Virus record (IMG/VR): IMGVR_UViG_3300030419_006157
Span: 1 to 53,645 of that record
Length of the DNA: 53,645 nt
From: a virus
Direction: 5' to 3' (one strand)
In this document: piece after piece, positions 1 to 8,335 of the stretch
How positions within the stretch are numbered: position 1 is the first letter of the stretch
How the letters are laid out: the number at the start of each line of letters is the position of its first letter
Notes under the pieces: model-generated
What the model was told of the DNA's origin: nothing
The model's database searches: none
The model's input: the letters and a program-made list of their open reading frames with translations, nothing else
Made by a program: the position numbers and the translations under genes

Positions 1-67
1 TCTGGTTCTTCTTCTGGCTCTGGTTCTGGTTCTTCTTCTGGCTCTGGTTCTGGTTCTTCTTCGGGTT
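1..67 (-). repeat. 24-nt tandem repeat encoding a Glu/Pro repeat
   Basis: Just over two 24-nt units are visible before the window edge. Read on the minus strand they encode the eight-residue repeat EPEPEEEP inside the truncated gene that covers the left edge. The unit is nearly identical between copies at DNA level, so copy number could vary by slippage. The array runs off the window and its full length is unknown. Confidence 0.85.
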
Positions 68-848
68 CTGAATTTTCATCAATGTAACTATCTAGCATAT
101 CTAGGTTGTCCCCCATACCTTGTTCTGCTATCAATGACTTCAAGTCCTCCTCGTTATCTACCTTAGACACAAACCAAAAACTGATCAGATAAGTGAATTT
201 TCTAATTACATTATCTGTAAACTCGTCCTCTTCTTCTACGAGCATATCGTAATATTCTAATTTGTCTTCAATAGAATCCCCCGGAAAAAAAGGAGACTCA
301 CCCCCTCCTTCTTTATCCACTTTGTAAGAAGCGCTTAAAACCCACCAAAGGATAGTCTTATTTCTAGCTCTAACTTCAGCTGTTTGATCAAATAAAGCTT
401 GCTGACTCATTTCGAAACTTGTCAGAGCGCTTCTGGTGTTATCAATAACGTCTTTTAGCTCGTTTAGCTTCTCTTGCTCCTCCTTCGTTACTTTTCCATC
501 GGCATGTAAATCTGCTATTTCTTTTTGTTTATTGTAAAAATCGATATATAATTTCCCATATTTTTCGATTTCATCGTTACTTAAAGCTCCTCCATCGTTA
601 TCGTACCTTTTTTCAAGTAGGGCTTTAGTCAGGAGTCCAGCTTTAATGCCTTCAGATAGCTTTACGGCATAATAGAGGTCAGCATCATCATAAAGTCTTC
701 TATTGGGCTTCCTCATGAAAAATTCATAAGGAACGTCCTTTTCCTCTTCTTTTTCTACGGTTATTTTTTCGCCCTTTTCGTTTTCCGTAGACTCTTTAGT
801 TAATACTTTTTCTTTCTTAACTTCTTTAAAAGTATATAGTTTTTTCAT
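1..848 (-). CDS. Partial tail-region protein with C-terminal Glu/Pro repeat
   Basis: An open frame of 282 codons from ATG at 848 runs off the left edge, so the C-terminus is missing. The visible part is highly charged and mostly helical, without a motif I recognise, and the last visible residues are an acidic Glu/Pro repeat. Its ATG overlaps the stop of the preceding 77-residue gene as ATGA, which implies translational coupling. Lying just downstream of the tail-tube-like gene, this pair occupies the position where siphophages keep tail-assembly chaperones ahead of the tape measure. That role is inferred from position only. Confidence 0.75.
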   Translation of the reverse strand, partial: MKKLYTFKEVKKEKVLTKESTENEKGEKITVEKEEEKDVPYEFFMRKPNRRLYDDADLYYAVKLSEGIKAGLLTKALLEKRYDNDGGALSNDEIEKYGKLYIDFYNKQKEIADLHADGKVTKEEQEKLNELKDVIDNTRSALTSFEMSQQALFDQTAEVRARNKTILWWVLSASYKVDKEGGGESPFFPGDSIEDKLEYYDMLVEEEDEFTDNVIRKFTYLISFWFVSKVDNEEDLKSLIAEQGMGDNLDMLDSYIDENSEPEEEPEPEPEEEPEPEPEEEP

Positions 849-1078
849 TTGAGCTTTATATCAAACTTATCAAGGTTTTCTTCTATTTCCCGAATTGTAT
901 CATTGCCATAGTCTAGCACTCTTTTTCTGGCTTTTTGGTACACCTCATCAGGTATTTGAAGACCGGAATCTTCTAGGTCTTCAAGGATAAAAAGGAAGTT
1001 TTTATAGAGATTTGTGACTTTCCGCCTTACCTGAAAAGCCATAAAATCCCTAGAATTATTATTGGAGTCATCCAACAC
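845..1078 (-). CDS. Small helical protein after the tail-tube gene (putative tail assembly chaperone)
   Basis: This 77-residue protein begins with GTG at 1078 and has no recognised domain. It is charged and predicted helical by eye (for example IPDEVYQKARKRVLDYG). A late-type GTGTAA element lies 25 nt upstream and a purine-rich AAAAAGGA stretch lies between. The stop overlaps the start of the next gene (ATGA). Position between the tail-tube-like protein and a larger overlapping gene fits a tail assembly chaperone, but no slippery heptamer was needed or seen, because the downstream gene has its own ATG. Confidence 0.7.
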   Translation of the reverse strand: MLDDSNNNSRDFMAFQVRRKVTNLYKNFLFILEDLEDSGLQIPDEVYQKARKRVLDYGNDTIREIEENLDKFDIKLK

Positions 1079-1103
1079 CCTGTATCCTTTTTCCTAAGTA
1101 TTA

Positions 1104-1109
1104 TTACAC
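1104..1109 (-). promoter_or_regulatory. Candidate late promoter element GTGTAA
   Basis: Minus-strand GTGTAATAATA lies between the upstream terminator (1128-1157) and the GTG start at 1078. It belongs to the set of GTGTAA elements found before late transcription units in this window. Confidence 0.55.
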
Positions 1110-1127
1110 CATGTTTTCAAAAAATGC

Positions 1128-1157
1128 AAAAAAATAACCCCCCTCCGAAGAGGGGGG
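1128..1157 (-). terminator. Intrinsic terminator with TTCG loop
   Basis: On the minus strand an 8-bp stem CCCCCCTC-TTCG-GAGGGGGG is followed by TTATTTTTTT. It lies about 40 nt after the stop of the tail-tube-like gene. Confidence 0.9.
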
Positions 1158-1197
1158 CATGGTTTACATATGTCTTACTACTTAATTAATTTCTCAA

Positions 1198-2559
1198 TTA
1201 CTGCATTGCGCTGGAATCTTGGATGATCGGTTCGAAGTCATCCGCAAAGATACCGCTCATGAACAGTCCTTGTCTAACTTGATTAGGACCGCCAATTTGA
1301 GTTGAGAAGTCAAGAGTCACAGACTTATTAGATCCGATATCGGAACTGAAAGACTGAGCATCGACCTTACAATTCTTTAAGGCGTACTGAGCAAAGATCT
1401 CTTTAGCTACAGCTGAATCACCCGGACAGTTAGTAGGACGCAGCAAGTTAACTGTAATGTCGTAACTGTCATCACAATTAATTACGTCAGACAAACTACC
1501 AGTGGTAAGATCAGCAACAAGAGCATCAATCGAGCAACTGACAGTCATTGGGAAGGTGATCTCGCGAGTAAACGCAAACCTACTTCCAAGTCTGTTAATC
1601 GGTTCTCTGCCCATGTCCAAGTTAATATTGTAACTTTGGATCTTAGCGTGAGCCTTACTGGTCATATCCCCAAGCGTAGCACCCGGAGCATCATAACTAT
1701 TCAAGCCTCCAGCACTAACATCGCTAAGGTGTCCACCTTCAGAGTCAGCCTTCTGGAACTCAAAGGTGATATCTCCCGGACGAAGAGCACTTGTTGCAAG
1801 AATTCCTGTTCCAGCACTACCAGTTGCTACTGGGATACAATACTTGAAGTGATCTAGTCTTGTACCGCTTTCAGGAGAAATAGCTGGGCTACCTCCAGAA
1901 ACGCTATTGTTGAAGGTCATGTTCATACCCTCGACAGAAACAGAACAAGTTGGGAAGTTTCCTACTGAACACTCAGTAGCGTAAGAGGTCAAGAATCCGT
2001 TACCAACTCCAATCACTGAGATTGTGTCGGTTACAGCATTTCCACCTTCGCCAGCAGCCTTGGAAAGATCACCCACTGCGTCTTCGCCTTCAGCTACGGT
2101 TTTGACAAAGTAGTTCTTTTCATCCGAAGCCTTATTCAAAAGACCCGAAATACAAGAAACGCCTTTAGCAACGGTAAACCCTAGATTCGCTTCGTTATCC
2201 ATAGTAGCAAGGATATAAGAAAAGTCTAAAGCAACAGTCGGTGTGTCCATGACCACCCTATCAATCGCCGCTAATTCACCAAATTGGTTAATATCTGTAC
2301 GGGCGATATTGAAAGAATAGTTACAAGTTTGAACTCTATGAAGTTGTTTGATAGCATTCGGGAAAGATTCCGCGCCAGCGGCTCCTCCGTTTGCTCCAGT
2401 AGCAATGCCATTATTGGTCTTGCCCGTGCCAAGATCCTTGGCTCCGTTCCAGCCTTCAACGTGACCGCCAAGGCCATTAGATTTGAAAAATCCGCTTACG
2501 GCTGGAGAAGGACCAACGTAAACGGCTTCTGATTGGTAAATAACTCTATTTCTAGCCAT
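1198..2559 (-). CDS. Major tail (tube-like) protein, copy 1
   Basis: This 453-residue protein starts at ATG 2559 behind an AAAGGAAT ribosome binding site. It is paralogous to the protein at 26118-27422. Shared features in the same order are an N-terminal V[YF].GPSP-type segment followed by GFF..NG, a LHR/ING..[TS]..YS[FI] strand, a D.[VS]..[DS]TPTV.LDF-type strand, and a C-terminal [KQ]GLF.SG motif. Size, strand-rich glycine/serine composition and position after the neck genes fit a tail-tube or major tail protein. A terminator follows, so it is probably expressed at high level. The exact tail type (sheathed or not) cannot be told from this window. Confidence 0.7.
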   Translation of the reverse strand: MARNRVIYQSEAVYVGPSPAVSGFFKSNGLGGHVEGWNGAKDLGTGKTNNGIATGANGGAAGAESFPNAIKQLHRVQTCNYSFNIARTDINQFGELAAIDRVVMDTPTVALDFSYILATMDNEANLGFTVAKGVSCISGLLNKASDEKNYFVKTVAEGEDAVGDLSKAAGEGGNAVTDTISVIGVGNGFLTSYATECSVGNFPTCSVSVEGMNMTFNNSVSGGSPAISPESGTRLDHFKYCIPVATGSAGTGILATSALRPGDITFEFQKADSEGGHLSDVSAGGLNSYDAPGATLGDMTSKAHAKIQSYNINLDMGREPINRLGSRFAFTREITFPMTVSCSIDALVADLTTGSLSDVINCDDSYDITVNLLRPTNCPGDSAVAKEIFAQYALKNCKVDAQSFSSDIGSNKSVTLDFSTQIGGPNQVRQGLFMSGIFADDFEPIIQDSSAMQ

Positions 2560-2637
2560 AAGTTTATTCCTTTATAATAATTACATTTTTTTAGGTTAAA
2601 TGAGAAATATTTTCTCCTATTTTTATAAAAAAAACTG

Positions 2638-3567
2638 TTATTGTATATCTTCTCCTTGAGTAGCCTTTCTTGGGTATCTAGGTTTAGATATCTCAAAGTC
2701 TATTACACCATTAAATACGTCTGGGTTCATATTTTCTATCTTCAAATTAACATTTCTACTAAATTTCGCAATATTTACTTCGTCGATAAATACGAACTGA
2801 TCTTCAGACTTTTTACCAGTTATAAGTCCAGTGTATGAATATTTATCGTTATTCTTGTAAGAGCCGAGTGAATTAAACGGCATATCCGTAGTATTAAGCA
2901 AAGTAACATGGGTTCTGGATAAATCTCTAAATATTGAGCAAACCGCATCTAAAGCGTACTGAGAATCTGCCAAAACTACAGCCCTTAAATTAAATGTAGT
3001 TGAGTCATAGCCCCCAAAAGCAAGCGGCTCGTTTCTAGATCCATTATGCCTTAAGAATATAGCAGGATAAGTTATCGCATTGGTAGCTAACCCAGTTTGG
3101 CTTTCTGTAGTTTTTGGCGTTAAATTAAACTTAGTTTCGAATAAAAGTTTCTCTTCGGGCTCATTTGTAAGATAAACATTAAAGTCTTTTACCGCATATT
3201 CCCCGCTTATAGATGTATCTGGGTTTTGAACAGGGTAGGTCATATATACCTGACCTTGGTCGTAATTTATTCCAGATAACCCATTTGTCCCGACAGGAGT
3301 AAAAGTTCCACTCAAATAGACCCCTGTAGGAACATTTACAGTTTTAGATGAAGCTTTATTCGGGTATGCATTTCCAGTTCCAGTTACTGAAAAATCCGCC
3401 ACAAACTGCTTAAAAGGAGCCCCATATGTATAATAGCCATTAATTAAATTATCTACGGGATAAAAAGCGCCAGAGGTGTTTGTAAATGCTTCTCCACGCC
3501 TCACAAGATTATGGTCAAACCATAACAAAAAGCTAGACATCAATCTGTTGTCAAATTGCGGAAGCAT
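2638..3567 (-). CDS. Putative tail completion/terminator or minor tail protein
   Basis: This 309-residue protein starts at ATG 3567, one base after the stop of the preceding gene. It is beta-rich with many Asn, Thr and Tyr residues, and ends with a charged tail (RKATQGEDIQ). I do not recognise the family. It sits between neck-type proteins and the major tail protein, where phages encode tail terminator or minor tail proteins. That position is the only basis for the call. Confidence 0.6.
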   Translation of the reverse strand: MLPQFDNRLMSSFLLWFDHNLVRRGEAFTNTSGAFYPVDNLINGYYTYGAPFKQFVADFSVTGTGNAYPNKASSKTVNVPTGVYLSGTFTPVGTNGLSGINYDQGQVYMTYPVQNPDTSISGEYAVKDFNVYLTNEPEEKLLFETKFNLTPKTTESQTGLATNAITYPAIFLRHNGSRNEPLAFGGYDSTTFNLRAVVLADSQYALDAVCSIFRDLSRTHVTLLNTTDMPFNSLGSYKNNDKYSYTGLITGKKSEDQFVFIDEVNIAKFSRNVNLKIENMNPDVFNGVIDFEISKPRYPRKATQGEDIQ

Positions 3568-3568
3568 T

Positions 3569-4282
3569 TTAGACTCGTCCTAATTTACCTCTAGTGTCCG
3601 CAGGAGTCGAAGTTCCCGACTTACCACCTGCTAAATCCCGACTAAATTCATTATACAATGCACTAATATAACTAACTGGCCTATAACCGCCACTCCTTAA
3701 TGAGTTTTTAACCTGTACGGCAGTTCCAGATCTGCTGTTTTTAAAATTCTCATCTTCTACGTATAAATATGCTCCTAACCCTGAAATTCCGCTTTCTATA
3801 CCTTTTAGCCAGCTTTTCCCCATCCAAGGAACAGTCGATCTTGTGCTACTAAAAAGTTTACTCTTGGACATACCTACAACTTTCCAAGAGAATTCAAATC
3901 CTATGCGATCTCTCCCCTTCCCTACATTGCCCGTTTTTCTTACTCGTTTATGTGAACTCAAACGATGCTGATCAATCAGCGCCAAAACCTCACCTATAGG
4001 ATCACTCCCATCCTCAAAACCTATATAAGAAAATAAATTCCCATAACCACCTAAAGTGCCTGAAAGATTTTGCTCTTCCGGCCCTCCATCTATCTCTTGT
4101 GAAACAGGATGGTTTAATAGATTATTTTTAAATCTTCTTAGAGCTTGATTCAACTTAACTACAGCCTTGTCTCGAATCCTTTTCTCGGTTCTGCTGCTTA
4201 AATTGCCCCTTTTAGTAATCGCTTTAGACACGGCGGTTTGAAGAACAATTTTATTCCACTTTATTTTTCCTGATATTGGCAT
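3569..4282 (-). CDS. Putative neck/tail-joining protein
   Basis: A 237-residue protein if translated from ATG 4282, which lies one base after the upstream stop codon; an earlier in-frame start would overlap the upstream gene by 44 nt. The N-terminus is basic (MPISGKIKWNKIVLQTAVSK), with an Arg/Lys-rich region around residues 25-65 and a C-terminal Arg/Gly-rich end. Size, charge and place in the neck gene series suggest a tail completion or HK97-gp10-like joining protein, but no diagnostic motif was identified. Confidence 0.6.
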   Translation of the reverse strand: MPISGKIKWNKIVLQTAVSKAITKRGNLSSRTEKRIRDKAVVKLNQALRRFKNNLLNHPVSQEIDGGPEEQNLSGTLGGYGNLFSYIGFEDGSDPIGEVLALIDQHRLSSHKRVRKTGNVGKGRDRIGFEFSWKVVGMSKSKLFSSTRSTVPWMGKSWLKGIESGISGLGAYLYVEDENFKNSRSGTAVQVKNSLRSGGYRPVSYISALYNEFSRDLAGGKSGTSTPADTRGKLGRV

Positions 4283-4283
4283 T

Positions 4284-4730
4284 TTAGTTGGTATATTTAA
4301 GGTGGAATACGTAAAGCTTAACCCCAAAGAAATATTTTACAGATTCTTCTGTCATTAGTTGAAAGTCCTTTCCATCAACTACTATCTTTTCCGTTTTTCC
4401 GTTTTTAATGTAGTCTTTGCAATCTTCTTGGACCTTAATTCTTATGTCTCCGGCGAAATATCTAATTTGGGTCCCTACGTCTGACATCTCATCAGAGAAT
4501 TGCTCATCTTTATATTTAATCATGCCAGAGAAAGATTTATATACTGGCTCATAAGTATAATTAGCTTGCTGCGCTGAAGTCCCATACCCATACAAGAAAT
4601 CTGTGTTTATTTGAGATATTACTTTTTTAGACTCCTTATGAACAACGAAGTCCCTTTTGAAAGTATCAAATAGGTTTATGAAGTCGCCTGTAAAAGCGTT
4701 AACTTCTGTGGCTGAAACTAAACTCGCCAT
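4284..4730 (-). CDS. Putative head-closure (stopper) protein
   Basis: This 148-residue protein contains alternating beta strands and a conserved-looking region KSFSGMIKYKDEQ followed by GTQIRYFAGDIRIKV. The gene lies directly after the connector-like gene at 4733-5221, with two bases between them. Length and order (connector, stopper, joining protein, tail protein) match the standard neck module. The function is inferred from synteny, not from a recognised signature. Confidence 0.6.
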   Translation of the reverse strand: MASLVSATEVNAFTGDFINLFDTFKRDFVVHKESKKVISQINTDFLYGYGTSAQQANYTYEPVYKSFSGMIKYKDEQFSDEMSDVGTQIRYFAGDIRIKVQEDCKDYIKNGKTEKIVVDGKDFQLMTEESVKYFFGVKLYVFHLKYTN

Positions 4731-4732
4731 AA

Positions 4733-5221
4733 TTAAACCCTATTATAATCTCTGTTTGGTCTGTATACAGCAGCAACAGTATCATCCCCGGCAACTTGAA
4801 GGGGCTTAGTACCTCTTCTAACATATGCGGTAATCAATTTATAAAGCTCCTCATGATAAACGTTCCTCATCTGAAGATAGGTTTTTGATTGTTCGTTTTT
4901 ATTTATTTTCCTGATCGAAGAACCATCTGAAGACAAAGCGATAACAGCGTCTGTGGTGGCGGCGTTAATGGTATCTCTCAGTTTCCCATCAAAATGATGC
5001 ACCATATACATTTTTTTCATAATCACTACTTCTTCTGGCGCTATTTCTCGCGTCCCTTCTTCGATCTCAAAAGTGGAAGAATTTACATCAAAATCAGTAT
5101 TTAGATGATTATTTAAGGCTCCAATATTAGTCCTAACATAAAAAGCAATAGCGGGAATACTAAGATCCGAAGGAGCCCCCAACTCTCTATGGATTTCATC
5201 AGCTATATCGACTATTTTCAT
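4733..5221 (-). CDS. Putative head-tail connector (adaptor) protein
   Basis: This 162-residue, mainly helical protein starts MKIVDIADEIHRELGAP. The pattern of an N-terminal helix, a short hairpin (FEIEEGTREIAPEE) and long C-terminal helices is typical of head-tail adaptor proteins that bind under the portal. A GTGTAA element sits 8 nt before its ATG, so this gene may begin its own late transcript covering the neck and tail genes downstream. Confidence 0.6.
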   Translation of the reverse strand: MKIVDIADEIHRELGAPSDLSIPAIAFYVRTNIGALNNHLNTDFDVNSSTFEIEEGTREIAPEEVVIMKKMYMVHHFDGKLRDTINAATTDAVIALSSDGSSIRKINKNEQSKTYLQMRNVYHEELYKLITAYVRRGTKPLQVAGDDTVAAVYRPNRDYNRV

Positions 5222-5229
5222 AATAATAT

Positions 5230-5235
5230 TTACAC
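5230..5235 (-). promoter_or_regulatory. Candidate late promoter element GTGTAA
   Basis: Minus-strand GTGTAAATATTATT is followed immediately by the connector gene ATG at 5221. Eight bases separate the hexamer from the ATG, leaving no room for a normal leader if transcription starts about 7 nt downstream. Confidence 0.55.
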
Positions 5236-5241
5236 GCGATT

Positions 5242-5472
5242 CTACATTATTTGAGTATAGAATGGATATTTCCCATCAGGTATAGTAAGTCCGGGGGTAT
5301 TTAGCGACCTTTGAGTAGATAATTCAGCATCTATTTGAAGTCGCCGTCTTCTTTTTCTTCCGTCTGGGCCTAAAGGCCATCCCGGATCTGGAAGACTACT
5401 CAAAGAATTTATATCTTTGATCCTAGGGAAAGCATTTATATCTGTATATGGTAAGTTGCTAGTTCCAATCAT
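5242..5472 (-). CDS. Small Pro/Arg-rich protein in the neck module, unknown function
   Basis: This 76-residue protein has a central PDPGWPLGPDGRKRRRRLQ segment with six basic residues in seven positions. It is not recognised. The start at ATG 5472 is preceded at 8 nt by a GTGTAA element. Small basic proteins in neck modules can be head completion or DNA-contacting factors, but nothing here shows that directly. Confidence 0.6.
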   Translation of the reverse strand: MIGTSNLPYTDINAFPRIKDINSLSSLPDPGWPLGPDGRKRRRRLQIDAELSTQRSLNTPGLTIPDGKYPFYTQIM

Positions 5473-5480
5473 AAATGTTT

Positions 5481-5486
5481 TTACAC
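5481..5486 (-). promoter_or_regulatory. Candidate late promoter element GTGTAA
   Basis: Minus-strand GTGTAAAAACATTT precedes the ATG at 5472 with the same 8-nt spacing as the element at 5230-5235. It falls in the short gap after the methyltransferase gene. Confidence 0.55.
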
Positions 5487-5494
5487 TTTTCCTA

Positions 5495-6208
5495 TTATTT
5501 TTTACTTACGAAAAATATAGTGTCGAATTTCTCTTCTTGAACTAATCGTTTACCCAAGAATTTCTCTAGTCTAGGCACAAAGGTATTGGCATGTCTTTGA
5601 CATTCTGGGGGTATCGACTGGTGGGAGAATATCTCATTTACGTTAAACTTTTTGGACCCATCTGCAATCATCCTAAATTCTTCTGGGCTAAATTCTCTTA
5701 CGTGTCCATCTCTATTAATTCTTGGCGAGCCGCATTGAGGAACATCACCATGTAATATTTTCCTAAAGGCGAAAGGGCATACTCTATTTCTTGTAGTCAC
5801 ATAAAAAGTACCATTAGGCTTTAAAACTCTATGAGACTCATACCAAAAATTTAGAACCCCTTTCCAAGATAATTGGCCAGTATTATCTATTATCCATAAA
5901 TGCTCTATTGTTTCCCAACTAATTACCAAATCAAAAGAGTCATTCCTGAAAGGAAGTAAGTTCCACCTCATGTCTAAGTTGCTACTATTAACGCAATGAT
6001 ATTCTACGTCGCACTCAGACTTTATGTACTCCTCAAAGGAATAGCCATGACCTGACCCCTCCAAAGAACCACCTATATCTAATATTTTTTCCCCTCCTTT
6101 TATTATTTTTTTTAAGTATTTTACAGCATTAAATATTCTTCTTTTCCCATGATAGACATAACTAAATTTAAGAGAATCTTCCTTGAGTTTTTTAGCTAGG
6201 TTTTTCAT
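5495..6208 (-). CDS. Class I SAM-dependent methyltransferase
   Basis: This 237-residue protein has a Rossmann-type SAM-binding motif I (EKILDIGGSLEGSGHG, about residue 40) and a FDLVISWETIEHL motif typical of small-molecule or sugar methyltransferases. A VLKPNGTFYVTTRNR strand follows. Its ATG overlaps the stop of the sulfotransferase gene (ATGA). Linkage to a sulfotransferase and a glycosyltransferase suggests modification of a glycan rather than of DNA. The acceptor is not evident. Confidence 0.85.
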   Translation of the reverse strand: MKNLAKKLKEDSLKFSYVYHGKRRIFNAVKYLKKIIKGGEKILDIGGSLEGSGHGYSFEEYIKSECDVEYHCVNSSNLDMRWNLLPFRNDSFDLVISWETIEHLWIIDNTGQLSWKGVLNFWYESHRVLKPNGTFYVTTRNRVCPFAFRKILHGDVPQCGSPRINRDGHVREFSPEEFRMIADGSKKFNVNEIFSHQSIPPECQRHANTFVPRLEKFLGKRLVQEEKFDTIFFVSKK

Positions 6209-6873
6209 ATGAAAAGAGAATACTTTTCGAAATCTGGATCATTAAATAATCTTTCTTCTGTTTTTTCATGTATCCGATCATTTTCCCTGAACCACCTAAA
6301 CCCCTTATTGCTGCTTGCGTTTTGTTTTTCGATTGGAGTGTAGCCAATGCCTAACTCAGATCTTATAAAATCTTGCAAGTTAGAATGATTAAATTCTCTA
6401 ACGTCTTTTACTTCGTTAATATAATCCGGTAGGACCCAGAGATTTCTCAATGCTGTATCTATACATCGATGAATAAACACATCCATGTCCCACTCATGAG
6501 AATCTACCATAAGTGGGTTTTTCCCCGTCTCTAAGTGAACCTGTTTCGACCAACAATACAAAGAGCAAATAAGATCTTCAGGTTTCCTTATGAAGGTGAA
6601 AGTCGTCCATCCTTTTTCATTAAATTCGGATATAGTGCTCTTTGACCAAGCTATATGGTGATTATGTACGTAAGCTGGGCCTTCATCATTAGAAATTTCC
6701 GACAATTCTTCTTTAGTCCAATCTCTGCCTTTGTAAGTTTCAGGTAATCTTTTGACCCAAGAATTATAAATTTTGTAATCAGAATTATAGAAGGCCTTGG
6801 TTTCTAACCAGCGAGAGACATACGAGCCAGCGCACTTACCGAAATGGACAAAAGCTAATTTACTTTTTTTCAT
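6205..6873 (-). CDS. Sulfotransferase, stand-alone paralogue
   Basis: This 222-residue protein has a PAPS 5'-phosphosulfate-binding type motif near the N-terminus (LAFVHFGKCAGSYVSRWL) and a 3'-phosphate-binding type motif TFTFIRKPEDLICSLYCW around residue 92. Shared blocks with the first half of the 36920-38416 protein (GKCAG, RDWTKEEL, RNLW.LPDYI.E, NAS..KG) show the two are paralogues. It overlaps both neighbours by a few bases in a three-gene glycosyltransferase-sulfotransferase-methyltransferase set just after the fibre genes. It probably transfers sulfate to a sugar made or added by its partners. Confidence 0.8.
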   Translation of the reverse strand: MKKSKLAFVHFGKCAGSYVSRWLETKAFYNSDYKIYNSWVKRLPETYKGRDWTKEELSEISNDEGPAYVHNHHIAWSKSTISEFNEKGWTTFTFIRKPEDLICSLYCWSKQVHLETGKNPLMVDSHEWDMDVFIHRCIDTALRNLWVLPDYINEVKDVREFNHSNLQDFIRSELGIGYTPIEKQNASSNKGFRWFRENDRIHEKTEERLFNDPDFEKYSLFI

Positions 6874-8107
6874 TCATTAAAAAATTTATTTTATCTTTTA
6901 GGTAAAGAATTTCTTCTCTGTTTAAATTATCGTCTAAAAATTTATAAAATACATCTTTTATTTTTTGGTTCATGGTTATTATTCCCTGCCCAGCATTTTT
7001 AGATTTATAAATCCCATCGGTTAGATGAAGGTGAAAACTCTTCATGTCTTTGGGTATGTTAAAATTGTTTCTCCAAAATCCCCAATTATGTCTCCTATCA
7101 AAAATTCCCGTATCAAAAGCCTCATCTATATAGTTCATGCACTCCTGCTCATAAAATTTGGACCTAGTAAGATATAACTCCTTCCAATAATCTGGAAATG
7201 TATTATCGGCGCAAAATAAATATCCAGCATTAAAAAATCCATATTTCAGGCTATTTTGAGTGTTTTTTATACAATGATAATGAGGAGATAAAATGATTTC
7301 CTTGTTAAGGTTCTGATCGATTTTATCTACTAGGATTATATCGCAATCCAAGAAAAAAGTATTTCTATGATGACTCAAGGCAAAATCCATAGCTGCCATT
7401 TTCTGGAAAATGCATTCAACCCTATGGGGAGACTTAATCTCAGAGTAAAGCGTTTGAAAATGCTTCGACTTAACTTCTTTTAGTATATCCTCTTCAGCGT
7501 CTAATTTAAAAATTAAATTCTTAAGCTCTAATGAGTCAAAATATCTTTTAGTTTCCGTATCGCATATAACGTAAATTGGTAAGTCGTAAAAAAGATTAAC
7601 GCTTTCAATAAAAACTGCGCCCTCTCTCATTAACTCTTTAGTACATACGAAAGAAAAACTTTCTAAGTCTATATTTTCGGAATCACATTCCTGAGTTATG
7701 CAGATTTGAGACTCAAATTCATAATCATATTGAGACGATATTTTTTCTAACGAAGATTTAGCCAATATAGGGTCATAGCCTTGAGCCATTTTTAAAGGGG
7801 CGAATATAGAAGCGGAACAATAAATTCCATAATGTTCAATTATATCGAAAGACTTGTCTTCCTTGCTTATATCAGCAATCCAGAAAGCCCACTTCCTATT
7901 CTCCATTTTGTTTTCTATAGAGTTTAGGAGTTCGGACAAACCCTCAACAGTCTTTACTACTAGCAAAACAGAGATCGAATCGGGTGCAGTGCTAATCGTC
8001 CCCAAAGCGTTCTCTAGTATTTGGCTATTCTTAGGCTCATAAAGGTCATCTCTAATTTTTCGAAGACCTATTTTTTTCCCCTTGTATTGAAGTGTTATGC
8101 TCTCCAT
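6860..8107 (-). CDS. Putative glycosyltransferase (GT8/GT77-like, GT-A fold)
   Basis: This 415-residue protein has a C-terminal region with FFLDCDIILV, a DxD-type metal/nucleotide-sugar site around residue 250, followed by GFFNAGYLF, the pattern seen in GT8/GT77-like transferases. The first 200 residues are poorly conserved. It overlaps the preceding gene by 13 nt and the sulfotransferase gene by 14 nt, so the three are co-translated. It lies directly after the LamG-like fibre gene set, which makes fibre glycosylation an attractive but unproven role. Confidence 0.65.
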   Translation of the reverse strand: MESITLQYKGKKIGLRKIRDDLYEPKNSQILENALGTISTAPDSISVLLVVKTVEGLSELLNSIENKMENRKWAFWIADISKEDKSFDIIEHYGIYCSASIFAPLKMAQGYDPILAKSSLEKISSQYDYEFESQICITQECDSENIDLESFSFVCTKELMREGAVFIESVNLFYDLPIYVICDTETKRYFDSLELKNLIFKLDAEEDILKEVKSKHFQTLYSEIKSPHRVECIFQKMAAMDFALSHHRNTFFLDCDIILVDKIDQNLNKEIILSPHYHCIKNTQNSLKYGFFNAGYLFCADNTFPDYWKELYLTRSKFYEQECMNYIDEAFDTGIFDRRHNWGFWRNNFNIPKDMKSFHLHLTDGIYKSKNAGQGIITMNQKIKDVFYKFLDDNLNREEILYLKDKINFLMNEKK

Positions 8108-8334
8108 TCCTCTGAACTTAAGATGCTTAATATTTCTGATTGGGTGTATTCCGGTAAACCAATGTCATCCTCCGTAATTTTAAACACAAAGTCTGGCTGG
8201 TCCCCAAAGTATTTTATAACAACTTTCTCTTTATCTGGAGAATACCTCAATGTGGAATGGGAAGATTGCAGGACCTGATCAAAGTCTATCAAGTAAACAT
8301 CGTCGGAATTAATTATGCAATATTTAGTTTCCAT
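8095..8334 (-). CDS. Small fibre-linked conserved protein
   Basis: A 79-residue protein from ATG 8334, one base after the stop of the LamG-like fibre gene. Its sequence (CIINSDDVYLIDFDQVLQ, then LRYS, then FVFKI, ending YTQSEILSILSSEEW) resembles small proteins I associate with marine myovirus tail-fibre clusters. Their function is unknown; a fibre assembly or chaperone role is possible. A longer upstream in-frame start would overlap the fibre gene and is less likely. Confidence 0.65.
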   Translation of the reverse strand: METKYCIINSDDVYLIDFDQVLQSSHSTLRYSPDKEKVVIKYFGDQPDFVFKITEDDIGLPEYTQSEILSILSSEEWRA

Positions 8335-8335
8335 T

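Noticed and set aside
845-1078. Programmed frameshift joining 845-1078 to the gene at 1-848
   Set aside because: The downstream gene has its own ATG in an ATGA overlap and no clear slippery heptamer precedes the overlap.
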